DNA of 64,000 nt from Actinoplanes sichuanensis (GTDB taxonomy: Bacteria; Actinomycetota; Actinomycetes; Mycobacteriales; Micromonosporaceae). Every line of letters starts with the position of its first letter. Position 1 is the first letter of the stretch. Shown in pieces: positions 24,688 through 33,750 of this stretch. The DNA lies in the NCBI RefSeq assembly GCF_033097365.1, contig NZ_AP028461.1, positions 4,216,001 to 4,280,000 on the forward strand, written 5' to 3'. The position numbers were made by a program, and so were the translations under genes. The notes under the pieces are model-generated. The model saw only the letters and a list, made by a program, of their open reading frames with translations, ran no database searches and had not been told where the DNA came from.

Positions 24688-26151
24688 GTGCCACTCCTCC
24701 GGGGATGTCCCTCCCGGGCCCCGCCCAGCGAACCCGCGAGTCCGGCAGCCGTTACTTCGCCGCGGTCAGCCATCGGGCGATGGGCACTGGGGGAACCGCT
24801 GTACGCCAAACGCGAGGACGGCAGCGTGTTGCCCGCCGAGATCAGCCTGTCCGGCCTGCACACCGACACGGGACTGCTGGTCTCCGCCGCGGTACGCGAC
24901 ATCAGCGACCGGCTGCGCGCCGAACCGAACGCGCCCGGCTCCGTGAAGAGGCCGAACGGGCGAAGCTACAGCACACGCAGCGCATCAAAAACCTCGGCCA
25001 GCTCGCCGCCGGGATCGCCCGCGACTTCAACAACCTGCTCGCCGTCATCATCAACTACACCGAATTCGTCACCGACACCAACGCCGAGCACCTCGACGAA
25101 GCCGACGGGCAGCGCTGGATCGGTGAGGTAAACCGCGATGCCCCTCAGATCCTGCGGGCCACCCGCCGAGGCGCCGATCTGACCCGCCAACTGCTCGCCT
25201 TCGCTCGCCAGGACGTCACCCGCCCCGAAGTCATCAAGGTCGCTGACGTCATCCACAACGTCGAAACCATGCTGCGCCGCTCGCTGTGCGGACACATCCT
25301 GCTCACCACCCACTGCCCCGGCGACTGCGGGCCCGTACTGTTCGACCCGGGTCAGCTGGAGCAGGTCCTGGTCAACCTCGCCGTCAACGCCTGCGACGCC
25401 ATGCCCGGTGGCGGTGCGCTCACCGTCGACACCGCCAGCGTGCTCGTCGACGCCGGCTACCTCACCCAGCGCCCTGAACTCGCCGTCGGCGAGTACACCC
25501 GGCTATGCGTCAGCGACACCGGCATGCCCCAATCCGTCATCGACCGGGTCTTCGAGCCGTTCTTCACCACCAAGGCCCTCGGCCAGGGCACAGGCCTCGG
25601 CCTGGCCATGGTGTACGGGCTGGTCACCGCCGCCGGCGGCACCGGGCGCATCTACTCCGAAGAAGGCCTGGGCACCACCATCACCATCATGCTGCCCGTC
25701 ACCGCCCAGCATCCCGCCACCCCTACGCGCGACCGCTCGTCGCGCACGATACGCGGGCACGGCGAGACCGTCCTGCTGGTCGAGGACGAGCCCGCCCTTC
25801 GGCAGGTGTCAGCGCCTGCTCACCGCCGGCGGCTATCAGGTGCCGGCCCCCGACGACAGCACCGCCGCCCTCGACACCGCCCGCCACCACGACGAGCGCA
25901 TCGACCTGCTGCTGACCGATGTCGTCATGCCGCACCTGCTCGGCACCGCCCTCGCCGGGCAGGTCACCGCAATGTACCCCGAGACGAAAGTGCTGTTCAT
26001 TTCCGGCTACGCCACCCCGGTGCTGGCCGCGCACGGGACCATCGGCCCGGACGTCACCCTGCTGGAGAGGCCCTTCACCCGCACCCACCTGATCGCCGCA
26101 GTACATGAGGCTATGCACGGTGATTCACCGGAAGCGACATCGCGGCGGTAA
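24688..26151 (+). pseudogene. PAS-hybrid histidine kinase/receiver, frameshifted and lacking the phosphoacceptor His
   Basis: Three frames together encode one protein. Frame 1 has a PAS end (YAKREDGSVLPAEISLSGLH, VSAAVRDISDRLRAE). It shifts near 24930 to frame 2 with ERAKLQHTQRIKNLGQLAAG and IARDFNNLLAVIINY, then an ATPase domain (LVNLAVNACDAMPGGGALTV, FEPFFTTKALGQGTGLGLAM) and the receiver start LLVEDEPALRQV. It shifts again near 25808 to frame 3 with RLLTAGGYQVPAPDD, LLLTDVVMPHLLG and VLFISGYATPV. The catalytic box should read GIAHDFNN but is GIARDFNN, so the phosphoacceptor is gone as well. No initiating start with ribosome site was found. A clear pseudogene. Confidence 0.85.
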
Positions 26152-26160
26152 TCGTCACGA

Positions 26161-26435
26161 TCAGCCAGCCATCCCCTCCGTCAGACCACCACTGATGATC
26201 ACTACGGGGATGTCACACGGCAGCGGATCGTCGCGCAGTGCGCGGCACAACCCCAGCCGTCGAGGACCGGCATGTCAAGGTCGGTGACCACGAGATCGGG
26301 TCGCCGCGAGCGGGCCGCCTCCAGCGCGGTGGCACCGTCGCCGGCGGCGATCACCTCGAAATCGGCCCGACGTAGCAACCGCTGCAGCAGTTGCGTGATG
26401 CCGGCGTCGTCCTCGGCGAGGAGTATCACGGACAT
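26161..26435 (-). pseudogene. CheY-like response regulator, frameshifted and truncated
   Basis: ATG 26435 opens a receiver (SVILLAEDDAGITQLLQRLL, RRPDLVVTDLDMPVLDGWG with the phospho-Asp). The frame then breaks by one base; the other frame gives LCRALRDDPLPCDIPVVIIS and GGLTEGMAG, stop at 26161. The Lys-containing last third is missing. It lies convergent with the hybrid-kinase pseudogene. Confidence 0.8.
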
Positions 26436-26524
26436 GACATGACTCCCGGCGACGCGGGTGACCTCCGGTGCGGTCATCGACCTCCAGTCTGCGTCCCCGA
26501 GAGGCCTACAACCGGCGATCCCGT

Positions 26525-26858
26525 TCATGAAATCCCCACGGGCCTGTTGCAACGCCGGTGTCCGCAGATCGGAAAGCCGGGCCGCACGGTGCAGACATAG
26601 GGCGAGGTGGTGAACAGCACGACCAGCTCACCTATGTGGTGACCGGCCTCGACGGCCGGCCGGAACCGGCTGGCCGGGTTGATGGTGTACTCGTCGCGGC
26701 GCCCCACAGGTTCGCGGCGCGGACGACCGCCGGCTTGCAGGTCGGCGGCGACGGCATCCCTGTTCGGTAGTCACGTCCTCGGTGGCGACGTCGCGAGGCA
26801 GGACGGTCGGAACACGCGCAACGGCCAGTGGCACCTGAGCAGACCGTTTCGGTTTCAT
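26525..26858 (-). pseudogene. Winged-helix (MarR-like) regulator remnant
   Basis: Two frames add up to the familiar actinobacterial winged-helix protein: AQVPLAVARVPTVLPRDVAT, then after a shift near 26770 RDAVAADLQAGGRP, VGRRDEYTINPASRFRPAVE and AGHHIGELVVLFT. The pattern (recognition helix, wing with GRRxxYxINP, AGHxIGELLxLF tail) is typical, but the frame is broken and part of the recognition helix is missing. Nothing else is visible between 26436 and 26869. Confidence 0.6.
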
Positions 26859-26869
26859 GGTCTCCCGGT

Positions 26870-28687
26870 TCAGGGGTCGGGAAGCTTCAGGTCGGGATCG
26901 GTACTGAGGCGTTTATACGTTTCGTAGCTGGTGCCGTCATTGAGGGCGAGATCATTGGCGGAGCAGGTGTACGGGTACGTCTCGTCCTGTTTCGGGTAGA
27001 CGGTGACCGGTAGCTGGTCGCCGTTCTCGGTGATCTCGAGGGTCTGCCGGCTGACGATTCCGTCGAGGGTGAGCACACCGTTGTCGGTCCTCGCCCGCTG
27101 GTCGCGAGTGCCTCGGATGGTCTCGGCGTACTTGTTGCCGTTGATGGTGGCGGTCAGCGCAGAGGCTCGGCTGTAGTCATCGGTGGAATTGCCGTCCGGC
27201 CGGATGCGTCTGATGACGTCCTTGGCTCCGGTGACCGAGAAGACCTCCGTCCGGATCTTGAGCCTCTTGCTGAAAGCCACCGACTGCCAGGTCCCGACCA
27301 GACAATCGTCGAGGTCCGTGTCGCCGGGCCCGAGGCCGCCGGGGCGCGAGGTCTGCCCGATCCCGGAGGAGGACGGCGACGCGGTGCCGGACGTTGTCAT
27401 CTGACCCGCTAGGCCGGCGTCGGTCGTGAGACTCGTCGTCGTGTCGTTACCCGCAGCGATCAGGTCGGGGTAGAGCCTCAGCAGGGTGCCGGCGAGCGCG
27501 AGGACGACCACGGCGGCGACGGTGACTGCCACAGTGCGCCGCCAGCCCCGGCGAGCACCAGACGCGGGCCCGGGATGGGCCGGCAGCGGTGTGGCGGCAG
27601 GCGGCGGGGCTTCGGCCGCCCAGGCATGGGCGAGGATGGTGGACCTGTCCGGCCCTGCAGGGTCACCGCCCGTATCGGTGGTCACGGTCGCATCGTCGAG
27701 GTTCGGCCGGGTCGGGGCGGCGACGGTCGGGGCCGGCGCGACCGCCGTAGGAGGCAGACCGTCGGTGTCGTCACTGTCGGTGTTGCGCCGTAGGAACGGC
27801 AGCCATGCGCGCGGGCCTGGGCTCGTGCCGCCACCACGGTCGGCGGCGTCCAGGTTCGCGATGACGTTCTGCAGCAGGGTACGGGCCTGTTCGATGTTCA
27901 GCCGTCGGGCCGGATCCTTCTCCAGCAGGCCTTTGATCAGCGGCCACAACCGCCCGGCGTAGGCCGGTACGGCAGGACGATGCTCGAGCACGGCCATCAG
28001 CGTGGCCGGGGTGCTATCGCGCTGGAACGGGGATACGCCGATGACGGCGGTGTACAGGGTCACCCCGAGGGCCCACAGGTCGGACGCGGCGGTAGCGGGC
28101 AGCCCGTTGATACGCTCCGGCGCCAGATAGGCCGGAGACCCGACCATCTGGCCGGTGGCCGTCAGCGCGGTCCGGTCGTAGATGGTGGCGATACCGAAGT
28201 CGGTGAGCACCACCCGGTCCTCGGCGAGCAGGATGTTGGCCGGTTTGACGTCGCGATGCGCCACCCCTTCGCGGTGCGCCGCGCGGAGCGCGTCGAGCAC
28301 CTGGAGCCCGACCTCGGCGGCCTGCCGTTCACTGAGCAGCCCCTGCGCTGCGATGACGTCGGCGAGAGAACGGCCGTCGATCAACTCCATGACGATCCAC
28401 GGCCGGCCGGCCTCCTCGATCACGTCATGGACCGTGATGATGCCGGGATGCCGTAGCCGGGCCGCTGCCTGCGCCTCCCGGATGACCCGGCGCACCACCG
28501 GATCGGACGGATCCATCGCAGCGTCGCCCGCCGCGGGCAGCCACACTTCCTTGAGCGCCACCCGCCGTGCGAGCAGAGTGTCCTCGGCCTGCCACACCGC
28601 ACCCATGCCACCGCGCCCGAGCATCCGGCCCAACCGGTAACGCCCCCCGACCGTCCGCCCCGAGCCCGTGCCGCCGCCCTCGCTCAT
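26870..28687 (-). CDS. Membrane Ser/Thr protein kinase (PknB-like, no PASTA)
   Basis: 605 residues from ATG 28687 (MSEGGGTG); a start nine codons earlier is possible. Kinase domain: GRGGMGAVW loop, ALKEV (catalytic Lys), HRDVKPANIL loop and DFGIA; all catalytic residues are present. A Pro/Ala-rich linker follows (about 285-395), then one membrane helix (TVAVTVAAVVVLALAGTLL) and an extracytoplasmic domain of about 180 residues with Cys but no PASTA repeats. The external domain probably senses a cell-surface signal. Neighbouring genes on both sides are pseudogenes, so no partner is evident. Confidence 0.93.
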   Translation of the reverse strand: MSEGGGTGSGRTVGGRYRLGRMLGRGGMGAVWQAEDTLLARRVALKEVWLPAAGDAAMDPSDPVVRRVIREAQAAARLRHPGIITVHDVIEEAGRPWIVMELIDGRSLADVIAAQGLLSERQAAEVGLQVLDALRAAHREGVAHRDVKPANILLAEDRVVLTDFGIATIYDRTALTATGQMVGSPAYLAPERINGLPATAASDLWALGVTLYTAVIGVSPFQRDSTPATLMAVLEHRPAVPAYAGRLWPLIKGLLEKDPARRLNIEQARTLLQNVIANLDAADRGGGTSPGPRAWLPFLRRNTDSDDTDGLPPTAVAPAPTVAAPTRPNLDDATVTTDTGGDPAGPDRSTILAHAWAAEAPPPAATPLPAHPGPASGARRGWRRTVAVTVAAVVVLALAGTLLRLYPDLIAAGNDTTTSLTTDAGLAGQMTTSGTASPSSSGIGQTSRPGGLGPGDTDLDDCLVGTWQSVAFSKRLKIRTEVFSVTGAKDVIRRIRPDGNSTDDYSRASALTATINGNKYAETIRGTRDQRARTDNGVLTLDGIVSRQTLEITENGDQLPVTVYPKQDETYPYTCSANDLALNDGTSYETYKRLSTDPDLKLPDP

Positions 28688-28739
28688 GACGGTGAATCTA
28701 TCGAACCGGTCCACAAAGGTGGCACCATCGGGCCATCCC

Positions 28740-29175
28740 GCATCCGCAACGGGTCCGCGACGGCAGCCACCACCAGGAACGAACCCGCCGCTGCACCAGG
28801 CACGCGAACAGCCCCAACGGAACGAGGGCGGCGGCCCGCGGCAGCAGGTTCAGGAAACTGGTGTTGAACATCGCGATGATCACAATGGCGAGCAGGTCGC
28901 CGACCACCGCGAGTGTCAGCAGGAGGTACGCAACGCGGCCGGCAGATGCGTGGAGATCAACGCCGGCACCACAAGGGCGAACGCGATGTCGGCGGCGGTC
29001 GGCCACCGCCCACCCCCCGCAACGGCCCGCCCGCCACACCGGCGTTGACCGCGACTTGGATCAGCGCGGGCACGGCCATGCCGCTGACCCACCGCGGCGA
29101 CCGGCAGCACCGCCCGCCTGGGATCACGTAGGTCCCCGGCAACGAACTCGCGTTTGAGTTCGAAACCCCGGGTTG
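28740..29175 (-). pseudogene. nhaA: nhaA Na+/H+ antiporter remnant
   Basis: On the minus strand, pieces of NhaA appear in order but in different frames: [58 protein letters not shown] and PAALRTS, then [20 protein letters not shown] and IAMFNTS. The conserved VDDL of the ion site reads VGDL. The N-terminal half and the C-terminal helices are missing and at least two shifts are needed. A decayed antiporter between the kinase and arsenic-island ArsR. Confidence 0.8.
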
Positions 29176-29199
29176 GGTCGCCGCGAGCATCCGGACCGA

Positions 29200-29526
29200 T
29201 CAACGACTGACCTGGTCGTCGGATGGGGGCGGGCAGCAGCAGTTCAGGTAGCTCTGCAGGTCGGCGAGCCGGGCGCTGATCGCCGTTGAGTCGGCGCGGT
29301 AGTGGACGAGTTTGCCGTCGCGACGGGAGGTGACCAGGCCGCTGCGGCGCAGGATGGCGAGTTGTTCGCTGGCGCTGGATTGGCCGAGGCCGCAACCGGT
29401 GGCGATCTCGCCGACGGTGCGTTCGTCGCCGTCGGCGAACAGCAGCATGATCTGCTGGCGGGTCTCGCTGGCGAGGGCTTTGAGGAAGTCCTGCGTGAGC
29501 CCGTCGAGCGGGATGGGTGTGGTCAT
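29200..29526 (-). CDS. ArsR-family repressor with C-terminal Cys cluster
   Basis: 108 residues from ATG 29526 (ggaag before it); an in-frame ATG lies seven codons upstream. Winged helix: [58 protein letters not shown]. It ends in [13 protein letters not shown], three consecutive Cys that suit a soft-metal(loid) sensor of the As/Sb type. It diverges from the flavin monooxygenase gene over a 44-base gap containing a large imperfect palindrome, so it should repress that operon and itself until metalloid binds. Confidence 0.88.
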   Translation of the reverse strand: MTTPIPLDGLTQDFLKALASETRQQIMLLFADGDERTVGEIATGCGLGQSSASEQLAILRRSGLVTSRRDGKLVHYRADSTAISARLADLQSYLNCCCPPPSDDQVSR

Positions 29527-29544
29527 CGGCTTCCAGTGTCCCCT

Positions 29545-29593
29545 CATACCATCATTTCGTCATTTCCCGATGTGACGATACATTGCTGGTATG
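29545..29593. promoter_or_regulatory. Candidate ArsR operator and divergent promoter
   Basis: CATACC at 29545-29550 and GGTATG at 29588-29593 are the outer arms of an imperfect palindrome with inner TCGTCA / TGACGA. It covers the gap between the ArsR and monooxygenase genes and includes the monooxygenase ATG at 29591, so that mRNA may be leaderless. Confidence 0.6.
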
Positions 29594-30661
29594 ACTTCCG
29601 CTGACCTCGTCGTCATCGGTGGTGGCCAGTCCGGCCTGGCCACCGCACACGCCGCTCTGCGCCGCGGCCTGCGGCCGCTGGTCCTGGACGCGTCACCCGA
29701 GCCGGGCGGGTCGTGGCCGTCGTACTACGACAGCCTGACCCTGTTCTCCCCGGCCCGGTTCTCCGCATTGCCGGGCCGGGCCTTCCCTGGTGACCCGGAC
29801 CGGTATCCGCTACGCGACGAGGTCATCGAGTACCTGGCCGCTTACACCGCCGGCCTCGACGCTGAGATCCGCTTCAGCACCCGGGTCGAACAGGTCACCA
29901 CGGCCGACGACGGCACCTTCACCGTCGCGATGGCCGGCAGCTCGCCGGTACAGGCCCATGCTGTGGTGGCGGCCAGCGGTGGTTTCGGCACGCCGTACCG
30001 GCCGTCGTTGCCGGGTTTGGAGTCGTTCACCGGCCGGGTGCTGCACGCCGCCCAGTACCGCAACCCGGACGGCTTCGCCGGAGCGCGGGTGGTGGTGGTC
30101 GGTGGCGGGAACTCGGCGGTGCAGATCGCGGTCGAGCTCGCCGGGCTCGCGAGGGTCACCGTGGCGACGCGTGGGCCGTTGCGGTTTCAGCGGCAGCGGA
30201 TTCTGGGCCGGGATTTCCACTGGTGGCTGACCCGTACGGGCTTGGACAGCTCGGTGCTGGGTCCGCGGCTGGTGTCCGGGTCGGTGCCGGTGATCGACGA
30301 CGGCCGGTACCGGGCCGCGATCCGGGCGGGGCGCCCGGATCAGCGGCCGTTGTTCGAGCGGCTCGACGGTGACCGGGTGGTGTGGGCCGACGGTGCGGCG
30401 GAGCCGGTGGATGTGGTGTTGCTGGCTACCGGTTATCGGCCGGACCTGCCGTATCTGGCCGGGCTCGGCGCCGTGGATGCGTCGGGGGCTGCCTTGCATG
30501 ATGGCGGGGTGTCGACGGTGGTGCCGGGGTTGGGGTTCGTGGGGTTGGAGCGGCAGCGTAGTTTCGCCTCGGCGACGCTGCGCGGTGCCGGCCGGGATGC
30601 CGCTTTCGTGCTGGACCGGCTGCTGCGTCGTGTGGGTCGGCATGTCGCGGTGGCCCGGTGA
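29591..30661 (+). CDS. ArsO-like flavin-dependent monooxygenase
   Basis: 356 residues. FAD-binding GGGQSGLAT at the N-terminus, EPGGSWPSYYDSL, a second nucleotide-binding GGGNSAVQIA (about 175), and the LATGYRPDLPYLAG motif near 275 are typical of class B flavin monooxygenases, and the length and context fit the ArsO group found in arsenic operons. The role of ArsO in arsenic resistance is not settled. It starts 65 bases from the divergent ArsR start and its stop overlaps the next GTG by four bases. Confidence 0.87.
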   Translation: MTSADLVVIGGGQSGLATAHAALRRGLRPLVLDASPEPGGSWPSYYDSLTLFSPARFSALPGRAFPGDPDRYPLRDEVIEYLAAYTAGLDAEIRFSTRVEQVTTADDGTFTVAMAGSSPVQAHAVVAASGGFGTPYRPSLPGLESFTGRVLHAAQYRNPDGFAGARVVVVGGGNSAVQIAVELAGLARVTVATRGPLRFQRQRILGRDFHWWLTRTGLDSSVLGPRLVSGSVPVIDDGRYRAAIRAGRPDQRPLFERLDGDRVVWADGAAEPVDVVLLATGYRPDLPYLAGLGAVDASGAALHDGGVSTVVPGLGFVGLERQRSFASATLRGAGRDAAFVLDRLLRRVGRHVAVAR

Positions 30662-31488
30662 GTACGGCTGCGGTCGCGGTTCTGCTGGTCGCGTCGATGC
30701 TGGCCGTCGGCACGGCGGCGATCGTGGAGGACTTCCGTGCCTTGGTGCGGCGGCGCGGGCTGGTGGCGGTCGCTGTCGCTGCCAACGTGGTGGTGCTGCC
30801 GGGGTTGGCGGTCGCCTTGGTGACGGCTGCGGGTCTGGCTCCGGAGGTGGCGCTCGGGGTGGTGCTGGCCGCGGCGGCTCCCGGTGGTGGCACCGGTGCG
30901 TTGTTGACGTTGCATGCTCGCGGGGATCTGGCGGTCAGCACCGGCCTGCAGGTCCTGCTCGGCCCGCTGGGGCTGGTGTCCGTGCCGGTGTGGGCGGCGG
31001 CCGTGGGCCAGGGCGCGGTTCCGGCCGGTGGTGTGGGCCTGCTGGTGGTTGGCGGTGGGTTGCTGGGTCAGGTGGTGCCGCTGGCGGTGGGGATGTGGCT
31101 GCGCCGGTCGCGGCCGCAGACAGCCGCACGGATTCATCCGGTGACCCGGCGGGTGGCGGACGTGCTGCTGGCCGTCCTGGTGCTGTATTTCCTGATCACG
31201 GGCGTCGGGCGGCTGCCACAGGTCGGCTGGGCGGGCGTCACGGTGATCGCGGTCCTGGTGATCGTGAGCGTGGCGCCGGTGGTGCTGCCGTGGTGCGGTT
31301 CGGTGGCACAGCGGCGAGCGGTGGCGATGACGACGGGGGTGCGGAACCTGACGCTGGGCCTGTTCTTCGCAGCCGCCGCGTCACCGACAGTGGTGCTCGC
31401 CGTCCTGGCGTACGGGCTGCTCATGTACGGGATCTGTGTTCCGGTGGCGTTGACCTTGGCCCGGTCGAAACCGATCGCCGCGGCATGA
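30658..31488 (+). CDS. BASS/ACR3-like membrane transporter
   Basis: 276 residues from GTG 30658, overlapping the monooxygenase stop (GTGA). About nine hydrophobic helices; GGGTGALLTLHARGDLAVST resembles the crossover region of the bile acid:Na+ symporter superfamily that includes ACR3 arsenite exporters, but it is shorter than ACR3 and lacks its typical Cys. Translational coupling to ArsO suggests it exports a (metallo)organic product. The substrate is not determinable from sequence. Confidence 0.8.
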   Translation: MSTAAVAVLLVASMLAVGTAAIVEDFRALVRRRGLVAVAVAANVVVLPGLAVALVTAAGLAPEVALGVVLAAAAPGGGTGALLTLHARGDLAVSTGLQVLLGPLGLVSVPVWAAAVGQGAVPAGGVGLLVVGGGLLGQVVPLAVGMWLRRSRPQTAARIHPVTRRVADVLLAVLVLYFLITGVGRLPQVGWAGVTVIAVLVIVSVAPVVLPWCGSVAQRRAVAMTTGVRNLTLGLFFAAAASPTVVLAVLAYGLLMYGICVPVALTLARSKPIAAA

Positions 31489-31498
31489 CGCGTCTCCG

Positions 31499-31640
31499 TC
31501 AGCTAGCCCGGGCGCGGGGAGGTGCGGTGTCGGCCCGGGCGAGGATCCCAGCGACAGCGACCAGGCCCGCGCCACCGATGACCGACAGGACGGTCCGGTA
31601 GTCGCCGGAGGCGGTGAGCAGGAAGGCTGCGGCCGCCGTC
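31499..31640 (-). pseudogene. MFS transporter C-terminal fragment
   Basis: The minus strand reads AAAAFLLTASGDYRTVLSVI followed by GGAGLVAVAGILARAD and a hydrophilic tail, stop at 31499: the last membrane helix and tail of a major-facilitator transporter. Upstream it abuts plus-strand arsenate-reductase-like sequence at about 31640, so the rest was lost by deletion. Confidence 0.55.
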
Positions 31641-32260
31641 GACACCGACGAAGCGCTCGAGGCCGCCTGCACCGACCTCGCCGATCGCATCAACCGGATC
31701 ACGCCCTCCCTCACCATCGGAGCCGACCATGGCTGACCTCACCCCACCTCCACGTCTCCGTGGACCAGCAACTCGCGCTGCACGCCGCCGCCGTCAGGCT
31801 GACCGGCAAGTTCACCGGCCTCTACAGCTCGGAAACCATAGAGCGGTTCCTGCACACCGGCTACGACCAGTTCGCACCTCCCACACCATCCCGAACTACC
31901 TGCCGCTGCTGACCGAACGCTTCGCCCGCCAGCGCCTACAGGCCCTGGCCCGCGCCGAAGGTCACGACCGCGGCGGCAAACCGGTCGTGCTGTTCCTGTG
32001 CACCCACAACGCCGGCCGCTCCCAGATGGTCCTCGGCTTCTTCACCGCGCTCGCCGGCGACCGGGCGATCGCCTGGTCCGGCGGCTCGGAACCCGGCACT
32101 CAGGTCGACCCGGCCGTGATCACGGCGATGACCGAACGCGGCCGAGCAGGTCCGCCCCATCCGCGACGACCTCGAACGCCGCGTCCGCCGACTGCTCGAC
32201 CAGCTCGCCATCCCCCCGCTCCGACCACGTCCACCGACACGACCTGGAGTCACACCCCTG
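31640..32260 (+). pseudogene. Arsenate reductase/protein-tyrosine-phosphatase (arsC-type), broken
   Basis: A short tail ALEAACTDLADRINRITPSL (possibly of another reductase) precedes ATG 31729. From there, frames must be changed in the CCCC run near 31742 (HVSVDQQLALHAAAVRLTG, YSSETIERFLHTGYDQF) and again near 31880 (TIPNYLPLLTERFARQRLQA). The active-site loop VVLFLCTHNAGRSQM is intact, with RAIAWSGGSEPG after it. Then at about 32140 the middle of the domain (second and third Cys, general acid) is deleted, resuming at EQVRPIRDDLERRVRRLLDQ in another frame. Not functional. Confidence 0.82.
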
Positions 32261-32370
32261 TCATGCACCCCGCTGCTGGTAACCGTTGTTGGGCCGACGG
32301 CCCATCAGTCCTTGTCGAACGGGCCGACAGGACCTGCATAGGCCGACGACGACGGGTGGACGCTGCAGGG

Positions 32371-32676
32371 GTGAACACTTCAACGGCGATTGCAGCAACC
32401 CCGATCGAATCGGCGGCGCTGCTGGACGTGGCCGCCGACCCGGTGCGGTGGCGGCTGCTCGCCCATCTGGGCGACGGCCGGACCCGATGCGTCTGCGATC
32501 TGCATCCGGTCGCCGCGGTAGCACCGAATCTGCTGTCGTACCACCTCAAGGTGCTGCGCGAGGCAGGCCTGGTGACCGCCCGGCGACGCGGGCGCTGGAT
32601 CGACTACACCATCGCCGGCGACGCCGCCGTCCGGCTCCGCAACGCGCTGCCCGCCTTCCCCGGCAGGCCGCGATGA
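32371..32676 (+). CDS. ArsR-family repressor with CVC metalloid site
   Basis: GTG 32371 gives 101 residues. ADPVRWRLLAHLGDGRTRCV and CDLHPVAAVAPNLLSYHLKV contain the winged helix with the ELCVCDL-like alpha3 motif (RCVCDL), the classic As(III)-binding Cys pair. It overlaps the next gene by four bases, so it is the first gene of the ArsP operon and presumably its repressor. A second ArsR of different type sits at 29200, indicating two separately captured operons. Confidence 0.88.
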   Translation: MNTSTAIAATPIESAALLDVAADPVRWRLLAHLGDGRTRCVCDLHPVAAVAPNLLSYHLKVLREAGLVTARRRGRWIDYTIAGDAAVRLRNALPAFPGRPR

Positions 32677-33737
32677 CCAGCAGCCCGATACACACACCGG
32701 GCGTCGGCGGTTGGCACCGCCCGGCCGCCCAGGGTGGAGCCTTGGCGGCCGTGGCCTGCGTGTGGCTGGCCGCGTACCAACTGAACCAGCCGTGGTGGGA
32801 TCTGGTCGTCTACGAATGGCTGGACCTGGACGCCGGATCCCGGCTGGGTTCGGGCGTGCACTTCTTCCTCTACGACAGCGTCAAGATCCTGCTGCTGCTC
32901 ACCGGCATCATCTTCGTGATCACGATCGGACGCTCCTACCTCAGCCTGGAACGCACCCGAGCCCTGCTGGGCGGGCGCCGCGAAGGCGTCGCCAACCTCG
33001 CCGCAGCGGGACTCGGTGTCGCCACCCCGTTCTGTTCCTGCTCCGCGGTGCCGGCGTTCATCGGCTTCGTCGCCGCCGGAGTCCCCCTCGGCGTCACCCT
33101 GTCGTTCCTGATCGCCAGCCCGCTCATCAACGAGGTCGCCGTCGTGCTGCTCTACGGCATGTTCGGCGCCCGTATCGCCGTCCTCTACGTGATCTCCGGA
33201 CTGCTGATCGCCACGATCTCTGGATACATTCTCGGCCGGATCAGCCCGGCGCGCTGGGTGGAGGACTTCGTCTACCAGACCACGCTGCGCGGCACGCCCG
33301 TCGTGCCGGGGCAACAGCTGACCTGGCCGGACCGCGTCACGATGGGCCGCGAGGAGGTCGTCACGATCCTGCGGAAGGTGTGGCCCTACCTGCTCGCCGG
33401 CATCGGCCTCGGAGCGGTGATCCACGGCTGGGCACCCGCGGACTTCTTCACCCGCGCCGCCGGACCGGAGAACCCGTTCGGCCCGCTGGTCGCCGTGGCG
33501 ATCGGGGCGCCGCTGTACTCCAACGCCGCAGGCATCCTGCCGCTGGTCGAGGTCCTCTACGCCAAAGGCATGGCGATCGGCACCGTCCTCGCCTTCATGA
33601 TGAGCGTCGTCGCACTCTCGCTACCCGAACTGATCCTGCTACGCCGCGTCCTCAAACCACCGCTACTCGCCGCCTTCGTCGGCGTGGTCGCCACCAGCAT
33701 CGTGGTCACCGGCTACCTGTTCAACGCCATCCTCTGA
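32673..33737 (+). CDS. ArsP-type permease (PF03773, DUF318)
   Basis: 354 residues from ATG 32673 (ATGA overlap with ArsR). Eight or more membrane helices, with the family signature CSCSAVPAFIGFVAAGVPLG and SFLIASPLINEVAVVLLYG near 115-150, and a second half with GAPLYSNAAGILPLVEVL. ArsP members export trivalent organoarsenicals; others in DUF318 are of unknown substrate. With ArsR upstream and a small thioredoxin downstream this is the usual actinobacterial arrangement. Confidence 0.9.
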   Translation: MTSSPIHTPGVGGWHRPAAQGGALAAVACVWLAAYQLNQPWWDLVVYEWLDLDAGSRLGSGVHFFLYDSVKILLLLTGIIFVITIGRSYLSLERTRALLGGRREGVANLAAAGLGVATPFCSCSAVPAFIGFVAAGVPLGVTLSFLIASPLINEVAVVLLYGMFGARIAVLYVISGLLIATISGYILGRISPARWVEDFVYQTTLRGTPVVPGQQLTWPDRVTMGREEVVTILRKVWPYLLAGIGLGAVIHGWAPADFFTRAAGPENPFGPLVAVAIGAPLYSNAAGILPLVEVLYAKGMAIGTVLAFMMSVVALSLPELILLRRVLKPPLLAAFVGVVATSIVVTGYLFNAIL

Positions 33738-33750
33738 AAGGAACGGCACC

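Noticed and set aside
30369..31601. 410-codon plus frame overlapping the ArsO/BASS genes
   Set aside because: Gly/Trp/Arg-rich product typical of a shifted frame; the two real genes have full domain matches.
21940..32260. All frameshifts being assembly errors
   Set aside because: Many genes up to 9 kb are intact, several broken genes also have deletions or lost catalytic residues, and the breaks are concentrated near mobile-element remnants. Individual shifts could still be errors.
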